A stretch of DNA of 64,000 nt from Hydrocarboniphaga sp965279055 (GCF_965279055.1 NZ_OZ257125.1:4154001-4218000); one strand, 5' to 3'; shown: positions 52,666 to 62,424, numbered from the stretch's first letter. Made by a program: numbers and translations. The notes: generated from the letters alone by a model not told the origin.

Positions 52666-53544
52666 CTAGGTTTTCTTCACGTCGCGAGCGCGCACGCCAC
52701 CGAGCCAGTCGCCGGTGAGCTGGTTGTGTGCATGCGCCAGATGATGCGCGCTGAACGCCGCGTCGATAGCGGCGCGCTTGCCCTGCAGGTCTTCGATCTG
52801 GTTGAAGATCTGCTTGGCCAGCGCCAGTGCGAAACGCGGCGATTGCGCGGCTTTTTCTGCCAGCGCGATCGCGGCGCCATGCAACTCGGCCAGCGGCACC
52901 AGGCGATTGACCATGCCGATCTCATAAGCGCGCTGCGCGCTCATGCGCTCGCCCAGATAGAGAAACTCGCGGGCGATGCGGGGGTGCATCTCGAAGGCAT
53001 GCGCAAAATATTCAACGCCGGGCACGCCCATCTTCAGCACCGGATCGCTGAAGAAGGCATCCTCGCTGGCGACGATCAGATCGCAGATCCAGGCCAGCAT
53101 CAGGCCGCCGGCGATGCAGGCGCCCTGCACCGCCGCGATCATCGGCTTGGGCAGTTCGCGCCAGCGCCGGCACAGGCCGAGATAGCTCTCCTGCTCGCGC
53201 ACATAGTGGGTTTCGGCGCCCACGGTGCCGACATGGTCGTACCACAGCGTCCTGCGATCCGGCCATGATGTGGCGAAGTCGCTGCCCGGCGTGCCGATGT
53301 CGTGGCCGGATGAGAAATGCCGGCCTTCGGCGCGCAGCACGATGACCTTGACGCTGTCGTCACTGGCGGCGCGACGCAGCGCGCCATCGAGCGCGTACAG
53401 CATCTGCGCGTTCTGCGCATTGCCGAACTTCGGCCGGTTGAGGCTGACGATCGCGATTGCATCCTGCTGCGCGTACAGAACCGGCGCGTCGGTCTCGTAT
53501 ACCGCTGCGGCGGCGGCCGCAGCGGTATCGCTTGCAGGCGTCAC
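52666..53544 (-). CDS. Enoyl-CoA hydratase/isomerase family protein
   Basis: 292 residues from GTG 53544. IAIVSLNRPKFGNAQNAQML begins the crotonase fold; FSSGHDIG and AAVQGACIAGGLMLAWICDLI supply the oxyanion-hole loops, with the acidic DAFFSDP further on. It hydrates or isomerises an enoyl-CoA in beta-oxidation. The start overlaps the Rieske gene stop (GTGA), so the two are coupled. Confidence 0.92.
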   Translation of the reverse strand: MTPASDTAAAAAAAVYETDAPVLYAQQDAIAIVSLNRPKFGNAQNAQMLYALDGALRRAASDDSVKVIVLRAEGRHFSSGHDIGTPGSDFATSWPDRRTLWYDHVGTVGAETHYVREQESYLGLCRRWRELPKPMIAAVQGACIAGGLMLAWICDLIVASEDAFFSDPVLKMGVPGVEYFAHAFEMHPRIAREFLYLGERMSAQRAYEIGMVNRLVPLAELHGAAIALAEKAAQSPRFALALAKQIFNQIEDLQGKRAAIDAAFSAHHLAHAHNQLTGDWLGGVRARDVKKT

Positions 53545-54992
53545 ACGCCGACCTTGGCTTCACCCTCGGCGATCATCTGCGCGATCAGCTTGTGCATCAG
53601 GCGGATGCGCATTTCCGAGTACAGGCTGAAGTGGACGACGCCGGTGCCCGAACTCTTCAGGCCGGTCTGCACTTCCGGCAGGTTTTCCATGTCCTGCTCG
53701 AACACCGGGCCGAGCGCACCGATCATCGGCGACGACGACCAGTCCTCGCCCAGACCCAGCCGATGTTCGGTGACCGGTTTCGGACGCGGGCCTTGCTTGG
53801 GCACGCGCTTGAGGATGATCACGTCCATGATCGAGGTGTCGGGGTCGAGGCCGTTCGGCCTCCAGCGATACACCACGTTCGGCGCGTAGCCCGCCCAGAA
53901 ACTCATGTGCGGGAAGACGTTGTACAACAGCGCGTCGATGATCTCGGCGTCGGACACCTGCGAGTAGTCCCAGCCGTCCTCGTCGCCCAGTGATTTTCGC
54001 GTGACTTCGCAGGCATACATGCGCGCGGTCACGCCCTGCTCCAGGGTCATCGGCGCATCCGGCGTATCGCGTGCATTGTTGACCTTCTTCGACACGCCGT
54101 CCTTGTCGCTGTGGCCGCCGGACACGTGGCTGCCACCGGCGGCTTCCATCGCTTTCAGGATGTCGATGTCGCCGAAGTTACGATCGGCCAGCGTCGGACT
54201 GACGACGCCGGTGGCGGTGAACTGGCGCGTCACGTAATCCGACAAGGCGTCGTACTGGCTGTTGACGTCGCCGAGAAACGGCGCGAGCTGCGGATGGGTG
54301 ACGATGGTGTGATGGCTTTCCATGAAGGCCTCGGCCATCACCTTCCAGTTGCAGGGCACGATCTTGGACACGTGCGCGGCCTTGTAGCGGTTGGCAAAAT
54401 CGTAGCGGTCGAAGTGATCGGCCAGCGGCTTCAGGTAATGCATCAGCGGCTTGGCCGCCGGATCGAAGTTGATGAAGACGAAGCCGCCCCAGGTTTCCAC
54501 CCGCACTTCGGGCAGGCTCATGTCCTTGCCTTCGAACTGCGGGAAATCCCACTTGATCGGGTTGTGCTTGAAGCTGCCGTCGCTGTCCCAGGCCAGGCCG
54601 TGATATTTGCAGCGGAAGGTGCTGCGATGGCCGCATTCGTCGACCAGCTTGCGGCCGCGATGCAGACAGGAGTTGTAGAAGGCCTTGATGCTGCCGTCCT
54701 TCTGCCGCGACACGATCAGGCTCTTGCCGACGTTCTCATAGACGAACACGTCGCCGGCGTTGGGGATGTCTTCCTCGCGGCAGGCCCACTGCCAGACCTT
54801 GAGCCAGACATGGCGCACTTCCTTGTGGAAGAACGTCGGGTCGAAGTAGTTGGTGACCGGAATGCCTTCTTCACCGAGGTTGCGCGTCGGCCCCTGGCGC
54901 AAATGATCGGGGATCGTGCGCGTATCGCGCTCCAGAATGTCCTCGTAGGACTCGGACGGATGGCGATCGGCTCTGAATTCAGCATTACCCAC
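53541..54992 (-). CDS. Rieske non-heme iron oxygenase, alpha subunit
   Basis: 483 residues from GTG 54992 (GAGGAGAAC upstream). The Rieske cluster is clear: C-L-H-R-G-R-K and, 17 residues on, C-K-Y-H-G-L-A-W. The catalytic iron site appears in ESHHTIVTHP (two His) with an Asp near the C-terminus. Such oxygenases hydroxylate rings or demethylate. No ferredoxin or reductase gene is adjacent, so electron transfer proteins come from elsewhere. Divergent TetR gene probably controls it. Confidence 0.94.
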   Translation of the reverse strand: MGNAEFRADRHPSESYEDILERDTRTIPDHLRQGPTRNLGEEGIPVTNYFDPTFFHKEVRHVWLKVWQWACREEDIPNAGDVFVYENVGKSLIVSRQKDGSIKAFYNSCLHRGRKLVDECGHRSTFRCKYHGLAWDSDGSFKHNPIKWDFPQFEGKDMSLPEVRVETWGGFVFINFDPAAKPLMHYLKPLADHFDRYDFANRYKAAHVSKIVPCNWKVMAEAFMESHHTIVTHPQLAPFLGDVNSQYDALSDYVTRQFTATGVVSPTLADRNFGDIDILKAMEAAGGSHVSGGHSDKDGVSKKVNNARDTPDAPMTLEQGVTARMYACEVTRKSLGDEDGWDYSQVSDAEIIDALLYNVFPHMSFWAGYAPNVVYRWRPNGLDPDTSIMDVIILKRVPKQGPRPKPVTEHRLGLGEDWSSSPMIGALGPVFEQDMENLPEVQTGLKSSGTGVVHFSLYSEMRIRLMHKLIAQMIAEGEAKVGV

Positions 54993-55111
54993 GGTGTTCT
55001 CCTCGTCGACGTTACATTGCTGCGCTGCTGAGGCCGTGCTGGGAACCACGGCGACGCGACGCATGCCAGGCTGTGTACGGCCAGCTTGTCACCCCCGCTC
55101 CGGCGCGCCAC

Positions 55112-55127
55112 CTATCACTTGTCATAG
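55112..55127. promoter_or_regulatory. Candidate TetR operator
   Basis: CTATCACTTGTCATAG is an imperfect 16-bp palindrome (CTAT-n-AC-nn-GT-n-ATAG) in the 273-bp gap between the Rieske and TetR genes. Position suits autoregulation and control of both directions. The rest of 54993-55265 shows no clear sites. Confidence 0.4.
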
Positions 55128-55265
55128 AAAACAAACCGCGCGTCCTGTTGCAGACTGTTCATCAGGTTTTTTGACCAACGGCAGCACCGAACCAGGCGCC
55201 ACGACGCCGACGGACACCGCACCGCACCGCGGCGCCGACAATGTACCCGCGGGAGAACCACGGCA

Positions 55266-55937
55266 ATGGATGGATTGGCACTGGCGCGGCTGCGCCCCGA
55301 GAGCCTGGCGCATATCGCCGACGACGAGCGCAACCCGCGCTGGCAGCAGCGCAAAAGCCTGGCGACACGCAACGCGCTGCTCGACGCCGCGCTGCTGTGC
55401 CTGGCCGAAGACGGCTACGGCGGCTGCTCGCTGCAGTCGGTGGCCAACCGCGCCAGAGTGTCGCGCGGCGCGATGCTGCATCACTACGCCAGCAAGCTCG
55501 AACTGATGAGCGCGGTCATCGAATACGCGTTCTACCGGCGCATGGCGCTGTTCCTGGAACGCATCCGCGCGCTGTCCGACGACGAGCGCATGGAGCGCAA
55601 CCTGGGCATCGCGGTGTCCTACCGCATCAGCCAGACGCCGGAATACCGCGCCTACCTGGAATGCCACATCGCCTCGCGTACCGATCCGGAACTGCGGGCG
55701 ATCTTCCTGCAGCGCTCCGAGCTGTATCACCACGTCTGGAGCGAAGAAGTGCGCAAGGTGTTCCCCGAATGGGGCGGCGACCCGCGACTGGACATGCTCA
55801 ACGACTTCGTCTGGGTGATGGTCGACGGCCTGGCGCTGAACAGCGACATCTGGGACGACGAGGTGCGCGTGCAGACGATCATCGACTTCGTTGCGCAGAC
55901 CATCCGCCGGCTGCGCCTCGGCGACGCCGGTACCTGA
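55266..55937 (+). CDS. TetR family regulator
   Basis: 223 residues. The N-terminal HTH reads ALLCLAEDGYGGCSLQSVANRARVSRGAMLHHY, then an all-helical ligand domain. It is divergent from the Rieske/enoyl-CoA-hydratase genes and upstream of the 2-oxoacid dehydrogenase genes, so it likely represses one or both and is relieved by a pathway intermediate. Confidence 0.94.
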   Translation: MDGLALARLRPESLAHIADDERNPRWQQRKSLATRNALLDAALLCLAEDGYGGCSLQSVANRARVSRGAMLHHYASKLELMSAVIEYAFYRRMALFLERIRALSDDERMERNLGIAVSYRISQTPEYRAYLECHIASRTDPELRAIFLQRSELYHHVWSEEVRKVFPEWGGDPRLDMLNDFVWVMVDGLALNSDIWDDEVRVQTIIDFVAQTIRRLRLGDAGT

Positions 55938-56053
55938 CATCGCAGATCCCAGAATACGCAGAAAACCGCCAGAAACCGCCGGACTGGCAAAGGTGCCAGT
56001 TGTCGCCATCGCGCGGGCTGCGTACTAAAGCGGCAGTACAACAGGAGAATCAC

Positions 56054-57043
56054 ATGACCGGCGCCACCGCAACACAGCCGTCACGCGACACGATGCTCGA
56101 CATCTACCGTCGCGCCAACCTGATCTATCGGGCCGACGAGAAATTCCGCCAGATGATCATGGGCGGCCAGTTGCAGATCATCTACTACAGCCCGCGCGGC
56201 CAGGAGATCCTGTCGGCCGCGCTGATGGCGGCTGTGAACCGCAGCGATTACCTGATCACGACTTACCGCGGCATTCACGACCAGCTCGCCAAGGGCATAC
56301 CGCCGCGCGAGCTGTGGGCGGAATTCGCTGGCAAGAAGACCGGCACCTGCAAGGGCAAGGGCGGGCCGATGCACATCACGCATCCGGACACCGGCGTAAT
56401 GGTCACCACCGGCATCGTCGGCTCCGGCCTGCCCATCGCCAACGGCCTGGCGCTGGCCAGCCAGCTGGAAGGCGACGGCAAGGTCACCGTGGTCTGCTTC
56501 GGCGACGCGGCAACCAATATCGGCGCCTTCCACGAGGCGCTGAACCTGGCGCAGATATGGAAGCTGCCGGTGATCTTCGTGTGCCAGAACAACCTGTACG
56601 GCGAGCACACGCCGCAGGCCAAATCCACAGGCTGCAAGGAGCTGATCGACCGCGCGCCGGGCTACGGCATCCGCGCGGTGTCGGTCAACGGCAACGATGC
56701 GTTCGCGATGCATACGGCGGCAAAACAAGCCGTCGAATACGCGCGCGCCGGCAAGGGCCCGACGTTCATCGAGGCCAAGACCTTCCGCTTCTTCGGCCAT
56801 CTGCTGGGTGACGACAGCCACTACATCCCGGCCGAGGAAATGGCCGCGGCCAAGGCCGCCGACCCGATCCCGGCCTACCGCGGGCAGCTGCTGGCGCTGG
56901 GCATCGAAGCCGCGGCGCTGGATGCGATCGACGCCGACATCGCCGCGACGATCGAAGAGGCCGCGCAGTTTGCGCTGGTCAGTGAATACCCCGACGCGAG
57001 CGAAATCCGCCTCGACGTTCTTGCCCAGGAGATCGCAGCATGA
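56054..57043 (+). CDS. 2-oxoacid dehydrogenase E1 component, alpha subunit
   Basis: 329 residues from ATG 56054; ACAGGAG lies upstream. The thiamine-diphosphate motif is GDAATNIGAFHEALNLAQIW and ends FVCQNN; MHITHPDTGVMVTTGIVGSG and FRFFGHLLGDD are usual for acetoin- or branched-chain-type E1 alpha subunits. It decarboxylates a 2-oxo acid (or cleaves acetoin). Next gene overlaps by ATGA. Confidence 0.93.
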   Translation: MTGATATQPSRDTMLDIYRRANLIYRADEKFRQMIMGGQLQIIYYSPRGQEILSAALMAAVNRSDYLITTYRGIHDQLAKGIPPRELWAEFAGKKTGTCKGKGGPMHITHPDTGVMVTTGIVGSGLPIANGLALASQLEGDGKVTVVCFGDAATNIGAFHEALNLAQIWKLPVIFVCQNNLYGEHTPQAKSTGCKELIDRAPGYGIRAVSVNGNDAFAMHTAAKQAVEYARAGKGPTFIEAKTFRFFGHLLGDDSHYIPAEEMAAAKAADPIPAYRGQLLALGIEAAALDAIDADIAATIEEAAQFALVSEYPDASEIRLDVLAQEIAA

Positions 57044-58071
57044 GCGCGCAAGCCACTGCCGATATCGCCGCCGCCAAACCGGCCAAAGCCAAGCGCATCA
57101 GCTTCACCCAGGCGATCACGATGGCGATGGACGAGGCCATGGCCGCCGACCCGCGCGTGATCCTGATGGGCGAAGACATCGCCGACGAGGAAGGCGGCGG
57201 TGTGTTCACCGCGACCAAGGGCCTGTCGACCAAGTACGGCACCGCGCGCGTGCGTTCGACGCCGATCAGCGAGCAGGCCATCGTCGGTGCCGCGGTCGGC
57301 GCCGCGCTGGTCGGCTATCGCCCGGTCGCCGAAATCATGCTGATGAATTTCATCACCGTGGCGATGGATCAGGTGGTCAATCACGCGGCGAAGCTGCGCT
57401 TCATGTCCGGCGGCCAGACCAGCGTGCCGCTGACGATCCGCACCTCCACCGGCGCGGGCGCCGGTTTCGGCGGCCAGCATTCCGACATGCTCGAAGCCTG
57501 GTTTGCGCACGTGCCCGGCCTGAAAGTGGTGACCGCGTCGAACCCCGCCGATGCCAAGGGCTTGCTGCTGTCGTGCATACAGGACGACGATCCCTGCATC
57601 TTTATCGAAAACACCCTGGCCTACGGCGTCACCGGGGCCATGCCGGAGCCGGGCTACAAGGTGCCGCTGGGCAAGGCCGCGATCGCGCGCGAAGGCACGG
57701 ATGTCAGCGTGATCGCCTACGGCCCGGCCGTGGTCAACGCGCTGGCGGTCGCCGCGACGCTCGAAGCCGAAGGGGTGTCGGTGGAAGTGATCGACCTGCG
57801 CACGATCGCGCCCTACGACGAGGCCGCAGTGCTGGCTTCGGTTGCGAAAACGCGTCGCGCCGTGGTCGTGCATGAGGCCGTGAAGAAGTTCGGCGTCGGT
57901 GCCGAAATCTCCTCGCTGATACACGAGAACCTTTTCGGCCAGCTGAGGGCACCGGTTGCGCGTATCGGCTCGTCGTACTCGCCGGTGCCGTTCTCCCCTG
58001 CGCTGGAAAAGGCCTTTCTCTACAGCCGCGAAGAAATCCAGGCGGCGATCCTGAAAACCATGGGGCGATAG
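57040..58071 (+). CDS. 2-oxoacid dehydrogenase E1 component, beta subunit
   Basis: 343 residues. MDEAMAADPRVILMGEDIAD, FTATKGLSTKYG, VRSTPISEQAIVGAAVGAAL and EAWFAHVPGLKVV are conserved transketolase-like pyrimidine-binding and C-terminal blocks of PdhB/AcoB/BkdB. It pairs with the alpha subunit just upstream and is followed 4 bp later by the free lipoyl domain. Confidence 0.95.
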   Translation: MSAQATADIAAAKPAKAKRISFTQAITMAMDEAMAADPRVILMGEDIADEEGGGVFTATKGLSTKYGTARVRSTPISEQAIVGAAVGAALVGYRPVAEIMLMNFITVAMDQVVNHAAKLRFMSGGQTSVPLTIRTSTGAGAGFGGQHSDMLEAWFAHVPGLKVVTASNPADAKGLLLSCIQDDDPCIFIENTLAYGVTGAMPEPGYKVPLGKAAIAREGTDVSVIAYGPAVVNALAVAATLEAEGVSVEVIDLRTIAPYDEAAVLASVAKTRRAVVVHEAVKKFGVGAEISSLIHENLFGQLRAPVARIGSSYSPVPFSPALEKAFLYSREEIQAAILKTMGR

Positions 58072-58075
58072 CACA

Positions 58076-58306
58076 ATGGCAACCGAAATCCGCATCCCGA
58101 AAATCGGCATCAGCATGACCGAGGCGACCTTGTCCGAGTGGATGGTCGCCGACGGCTCCGCCGTCGAAGCCGGCGCGCCGCTGTATGCGATCGAGATGGA
58201 GAAATCAGCGACCGAAGTGCCGTCGCCGGCCAGCGGCAAGCTGAAGATCATCGCCGAAATCGGCGAGGTCTACGAAGTCGGCACCTTGATCGCGACCATC
58301 GAATGA
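58076..58306 (+). CDS. Free-standing lipoyl (biotinyl/lipoyl-attachment) domain protein
   Basis: 76 residues, one complete domain: IRIPKIGISMTEATLSEWMV, then the beta-turn EMEKSATEVPSPASG with the modified Lys in place of the usual DK, and IGEVYEVGTLIATIE. This corresponds to the N-terminal domain of E2, cut off as its own protein. It would carry acyl or hydroxyalkyl groups between E1 and the E2 core encoded at 60315-61061. Confidence 0.93.
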   Translation: MATEIRIPKIGISMTEATLSEWMVADGSAVEAGAPLYAIEMEKSATEVPSPASGKLKIIAEIGEVYEVGTLIATIE

Positions 58307-58923
58307 AATTCTACGACTCGGTGGGCCCGAACCCGCGTGTTGTGCGCATGTTCGCGGCCGAGAAGCACATCAGCTTCGACGAGATCGAGGCCATCGACAT
58401 CATCGCCGGCGACAACCGTCGGCCGCCGTACATGCCCGCGGTGAATCCGCTCGGCGGCACGCCGGCGCTGGTGTTGCCCTCGGGGCAGGTCATCACCGAA
58501 ATCCTGGCGATCTGCGAATACCTGGAAGAACGCCAGAGCGCGCCGGCGCTGATCGGCGCCACACCCGAAGAACGCGCCAACACGCGCATGTGGTTGCGTC
58601 GCGTCGACCTGGGCTTCGTCGAGCCGCTGGTGCTGGGTTTTCGCGCCGCCGAAGGCCGCGAGATGTTCGCGGCTCGCGTGCTGCTCGCGCGCGCCGAAGC
58701 GGCACCGGATCTGAAAGCGATGTCGCTGAACCGGCTCGACTGGCTGGAGTCTTCACACGGCGGCGCCGACTACCTCGCCGGCGAGGCCTTCACCATCGCC
58801 GACATCCTGCTGTACTGCTTCGTCGACTTCGCACTGCTGATCGGCATGACGCCGCTGCAGGGCCGGCCGTGGCTGTCGGCCTGGTTCTCGCGCGTGTCCG
58901 CACGGCCCAGTTCGAAGGCCTAG
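58303..58923 (+). CDS. Glutathione S-transferase family protein
   Basis: 206 residues; ATG overlaps the lipoyl gene stop (ATGA). The thioredoxin-like N-domain has NPLGGTPALVLPSGQVITEILAI (cis-Pro and glutathione-binding Glu/Ser), and a helical C-domain follows with AGEAFTIADILLYCF. Such enzymes may isomerise or conjugate pathway intermediates. Confidence 0.9.
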   Translation: MKFYDSVGPNPRVVRMFAAEKHISFDEIEAIDIIAGDNRRPPYMPAVNPLGGTPALVLPSGQVITEILAICEYLEERQSAPALIGATPEERANTRMWLRRVDLGFVEPLVLGFRAAEGREMFAARVLLARAEAAPDLKAMSLNRLDWLESSHGGADYLAGEAFTIADILLYCFVDFALLIGMTPLQGRPWLSAWFSRVSARPSSKA

Positions 58924-58932
58924 GCAAAAGAC

Positions 58933-60201
58933 TCAGCCGCGATCGAACCGAAGGTGCAGCGACAGCACCCCGCGCAACAGCGGACTCGGGCTGAAGCGGA
59001 AGCTGTTGAGCCCTTCGGCAAAACGTAGGTTGCGCAAGCGCTGCAGCACGATCGGCAAGGCCACGACCATCTCCTTGCGCGCCAGCGCCGCGCCCAGGCA
59101 GACATGGGCGCCGTGTCCAAACGCCAGGTGCCGGCCGGCGTTGTCGCGATGGATGTCGTAGCGCTCCGCATCGGCAAACCGCTCGCCGTCGCGATTGGCC
59201 GCGCCGAAGCGTAGCAGCATGGTTTCACCCGCCTTCAGCGCGACGCCGCCGAGTTCGGTATCGGCGGCGACGACGCGCCACATGTTGTTGGTCGGCGACA
59301 GATGGCGCAGCGATTCCTCGACCATGTTCGCGGCCAGCGCCGGATCCGCCTGCACTTCGGCGAGCTGCTGCGGATGCTGCAGCAGCTGGTAGATCGCATA
59401 GGTCAGCGTGTGCGCCGTGGTCTCCTGGCCGGCGTTGAAGATCTGTTGCAGGATCGCGTACAGCTCGGCGTCGTTAAGTGGCCGGCCGCCGTGCTCGTCG
59501 TCGAGGCTGGCGTACACCAGGTCGGAGATGATGTCGTCGCGACGCTGCGCGCGGCGCGCCGCGATCGCCGCCAGGAAATACTGCTGCAGTTCGATCTCCT
59601 TGCGCGCGCTGGCCAGCCGCTCCCCGCGTTCGGCGTTGCCGGCGAGCCGCGCGATGCCGGCACGCAGCCAATCGTGAAAACGCTCGACGTCGCCACGCTC
59701 GATACCAAGCGCGTCGGCGACCACGATCGACGGAAGGTGATCGGCGAAACCGGTCTTGAACTCGACCACGCCGTCGCCGATGAAGCGATCGATCAGATCA
59801 TGCGTGGTGCGCTCGATATAGGCCTGCATCGCCGCGACGCGTGCCGGCGTGAACGCTTTCATCGCGATGCGCCGGTAGCGCGTATGCTGCGGCGCGTCGG
59901 CGGTCAGCAGCGTGTCGACCCAGGGCAGGCCGGCGGCCATGATCGCGGCCTCCTCCTGGTCCAGCCGGCCGGTACCGCCGCTGTTCAAAAGATGCGCGAA
60001 ATGGCTGGAAAACAGCGCCGGATTGCGCGTGACCTGCTGCACCAGATCATAGCGGGACACGGCGACGATGCCGGTCTTCGGGTCGCGGAACACCGGCGCC
60101 TCCTCACGCAAGCGCGCGTAATAGGCGTACGGATCCTGCAGCAGGCCGGGGTCGGTCGCGTCGATCTGCGCCAGCGGCGGCACATCCGTGAGGGCATGCA
60201 T
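58933..60201 (-). CDS. Cytochrome P450
   Basis: 422 residues. I-helix AGQETTAHTL, ExxR in EESLRHLSP and the heme loop FGHGAHVCLGAALARKE with the ligand Cys are all present. It is a soluble bacterial class I type, needing a ferredoxin and a reductase that are not encoded here. It likely hydroxylates the hydrophobic substrate. It lies on the opposite strand, between the two halves of the split E2. Confidence 0.95.
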   Translation of the reverse strand: MHALTDVPPLAQIDATDPGLLQDPYAYYARLREEAPVFRDPKTGIVAVSRYDLVQQVTRNPALFSSHFAHLLNSGGTGRLDQEEAAIMAAGLPWVDTLLTADAPQHTRYRRIAMKAFTPARVAAMQAYIERTTHDLIDRFIGDGVVEFKTGFADHLPSIVVADALGIERGDVERFHDWLRAGIARLAGNAERGERLASARKEIELQQYFLAAIAARRAQRRDDIISDLVYASLDDEHGGRPLNDAELYAILQQIFNAGQETTAHTLTYAIYQLLQHPQQLAEVQADPALAANMVEESLRHLSPTNNMWRVVAADTELGGVALKAGETMLLRFGAANRDGERFADAERYDIHRDNAGRHLAFGHGAHVCLGAALARKEMVVALPIVLQRLRNLRFAEGLNSFRFSPSPLLRGVLSLHLRFDRG

Positions 60202-60314
60202 AAGACTCTCCTGCCATGGTTTTTACCAGCGCAAGCTAGCCACTAAACATCGCGTCCACACGCTATTACTTTGTGCAGCTTATGCCGCCTCGCGTAGCGC
60301 CCCTATGCTGGGGA

Positions 60315-61061
60315 ATGAACGACACTCCGACCAAGAGCGAATTGCTGGCGCAAGCCTGCGAGCGGCTCGGCCTGCCGCGCGGCCGCTATACCGTCAAGCC
60401 GCTGGACCGCCTGCGCAAGTACATCGCCACGCGCCTGACCGACAGCGCGCGCGACATCCCGCACTTTCCGCTGACGGCCGACATCGCGCTCGACGCGATG
60501 CTCGATGCGCGCGTCGCCTACAACCTTGAATCGTCGGCCAGGATTTCGGTCAACGACCTGATGGTCAAGGCGGTGGCGCTGGCGCTGGTCGAAGTGCCGG
60601 AAGTCAACGTCAGCTACATGGCCGAGGGCATGCTGCAGCACCATCATGCCGACGTCGCCGTGGCGGTCGCGATCAAGGGCGGCTTGACGACGCCGATCGT
60701 GCGTGCGGCAGAAACCAAGGCGATCGCGCAGATCGCCAGCGAGATGCGCGATCTGGCGATGCGCGCGCAAGGCATGCTGCTCAAGCCCGACGAATACACC
60801 GGTGGCAGTTTCACCGTGTCCAACCTCGGCATGTACGGCATCGCCAGCTTCGGCTCCATCATCAATCCGCCGCAGGCGGCGATCCTGTCGGTAGGCGCCG
60901 CGCGCGTCCGCGTGGTGCTACAGGACGGCGCCGCTGCCGAGCAGCGCTACATGAGCGTCACGCTGACCTGCGATCACCGCGCGATCGACGGCGCCACCGG
61001 CGCGCGCTGGCTGCAGGCGCTGCGCGGCCTGATCGAGACGCCGGCACCGCTGTTCACCTGA
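60315..61061 (+). CDS. 2-oxoacid dehydrogenase E2 catalytic core without lipoyl domain
   Basis: 248 residues from ATG 60315. The acyltransferase domain begins YTVKPLDRLRKYIATRLTDS and ARDIPHFPLTADI, and ends with the active site DHRAIDGATGARWLQALR. No lipoyl domain and no clear peripheral-subunit-binding domain precede it; a full E2 would have over 400 residues. It must use the lipoyl protein at 58076-58306 or another. Confidence 0.9.
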   Translation: MNDTPTKSELLAQACERLGLPRGRYTVKPLDRLRKYIATRLTDSARDIPHFPLTADIALDAMLDARVAYNLESSARISVNDLMVKAVALALVEVPEVNVSYMAEGMLQHHHADVAVAVAIKGGLTTPIVRAAETKAIAQIASEMRDLAMRAQGMLLKPDEYTGGSFTVSNLGMYGIASFGSIINPPQAAILSVGAARVRVVLQDGAAAEQRYMSVTLTCDHRAIDGATGARWLQALRGLIETPAPLFT

Positions 61062-61080
61062 CATGAAGCCGGAGTCCAAG

Positions 61081-61584
61081 ATGCCCGCGACCACCACGGC
61101 GCAAACGCTCGCCGACCTGCTGGATCGCGCCGCGATCAGCGACACGATCTTCAAGTACGCCACCGGCATCGACCGCCGCGACTGGCCACTTTATCGCTCG
61201 ATCTTCACCGACGAAGTCGAATTCGATTTCACCAGCTGGCGCGGTGTGCGCGAAACCATGCGCGCCGACGACTGGATCGTGTCGGTGCGCCAGACCCTGG
61301 CCTGCTTCGACGCAACCCAGCACAACATGACCAACCCTGTGATCACGCTGGCCGGCGACGAGGCGACGATCGTCGTGCACATGGTGGCGATGCATCACTT
61401 CGAAGGCGAGATGCAGCAACTCGGCGGCTTTTACACCAATCGCCTGCGCCGCGACGCGAGCGGCTGGAAAATCAGCGCCTGTTGCCTGACCATCACCTGG
61501 GAACAGGGCGAACGTGCGCTGTTCGAGCGCGCCGCCGCGCGTGGGCCACGGCCACGAGTCGATGTCGGCGCGCAAGGCATCTGA
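61081..61584 (+). CDS. SnoaL-like (NTF2 fold) protein
   Basis: 167 residues from ATG 61081, with GGAG six bases upstream; the ATG at 61063 has none. ISDTIFKYATGIDRRDWPLYRSIFTDEVEFDF is a typical SnoaL_4 opening. Similar fold to 34022-34609 but different sequence. It may be a dehydratase, isomerase or binding protein. It follows the E2 core gene by 19 bp. Confidence 0.86.
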   Translation: MPATTTAQTLADLLDRAAISDTIFKYATGIDRRDWPLYRSIFTDEVEFDFTSWRGVRETMRADDWIVSVRQTLACFDATQHNMTNPVITLAGDEATIVVHMVAMHHFEGEMQQLGGFYTNRLRRDASGWKISACCLTITWEQGERALFERAAARGPRPRVDVGAQGI

Positions 61585-61608
61585 ACCACGACAACGAGGA
61601 GAACGCAG

Positions 61609-62364
61609 ATGGGCAGAATCCAGGGCAAGATCGCGCTGGTCACCGGCGGTGCCTCGGGCCTCGGTGAAGCGATCGTGCGGCGCTATGTCGCCGAAGGCGC
61701 ACAGGTGGTGATCGGCGATATCGACCTCGCTGCCGCAAAAACACTCGCTGAAGAACTCGGCGACGCGGTCAGCGTGCTGGCGCTGGACGTGACGCGCGAG
61801 GCCGACTGGATCGCCACCTTCGCGGCGATCGAGCAGCGTCACGGCCGCATCGACGTGCTGGTCAACAACGCCGGCATCACCACGGTCGGCAGCATCGAGT
61901 CGCTGTCGCTGGAAGGTTTCAGGACGATGCTCGACATCGATCTGATCGGCGTATTCCTAGGCTGCAAGCACGTCACACCGCTGATGAAGCGCAGCGGCGG
62001 TTCGGTGATCAACATGGCCTCGATGTGCGGCCTGAAAGCCGATGCCGAACTGCTGGGCTACAACGCCGCCAAGGCCGGCGTCACCATGCTGACCAAATCC
62101 GCGGCGCTGCACTACGCGCGCCAGCGTTACGGCATGCGCTGCAACTCGATCCATCCCGGTGCGATCCATACACCGATCCTGGAGAAAGTGATGTCGCAGG
62201 TCGCCGACCCGAAGGCGCTGTACGACTCCTGGGTCAGTGGCCATCCGATCGGCCGCCTCGGCAGGCCCGAAGAGATCGGCGCGATCGCGCTGTACCTGGC
62301 CAGCGACGAATCGGCGTTTGCCACCGGCGGCGAATTCGTCGTCGATGGCGGATCGTCGCTGTAA
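61609..62364 (+). CDS. SDR family oxidoreductase
   Basis: 251 residues. TGGASGLGEAIVRR, VNNAGITT, NMASMCG and YNAAK are all intact. The gene is 24 bp after the SnoaL gene and 60 bp before the acyl-CoA dehydrogenase gene, so it shares their transcript. Probably an alcohol or hydroxyacyl-CoA dehydrogenase. Confidence 0.93.
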   Translation: MGRIQGKIALVTGGASGLGEAIVRRYVAEGAQVVIGDIDLAAAKTLAEELGDAVSVLALDVTREADWIATFAAIEQRHGRIDVLVNNAGITTVGSIESLSLEGFRTMLDIDLIGVFLGCKHVTPLMKRSGGSVINMASMCGLKADAELLGYNAAKAGVTMLTKSAALHYARQRYGMRCNSIHPGAIHTPILEKVMSQVADPKALYDSWVSGHPIGRLGRPEEIGAIALYLASDESAFATGGEFVVDGGSSL

Positions 62365-62424
62365 CCGTAGACTGCACCACCGCCAGCCATTCGTCCCGAA
62401 TAGCGGGCACCCCACAGAGAGATC

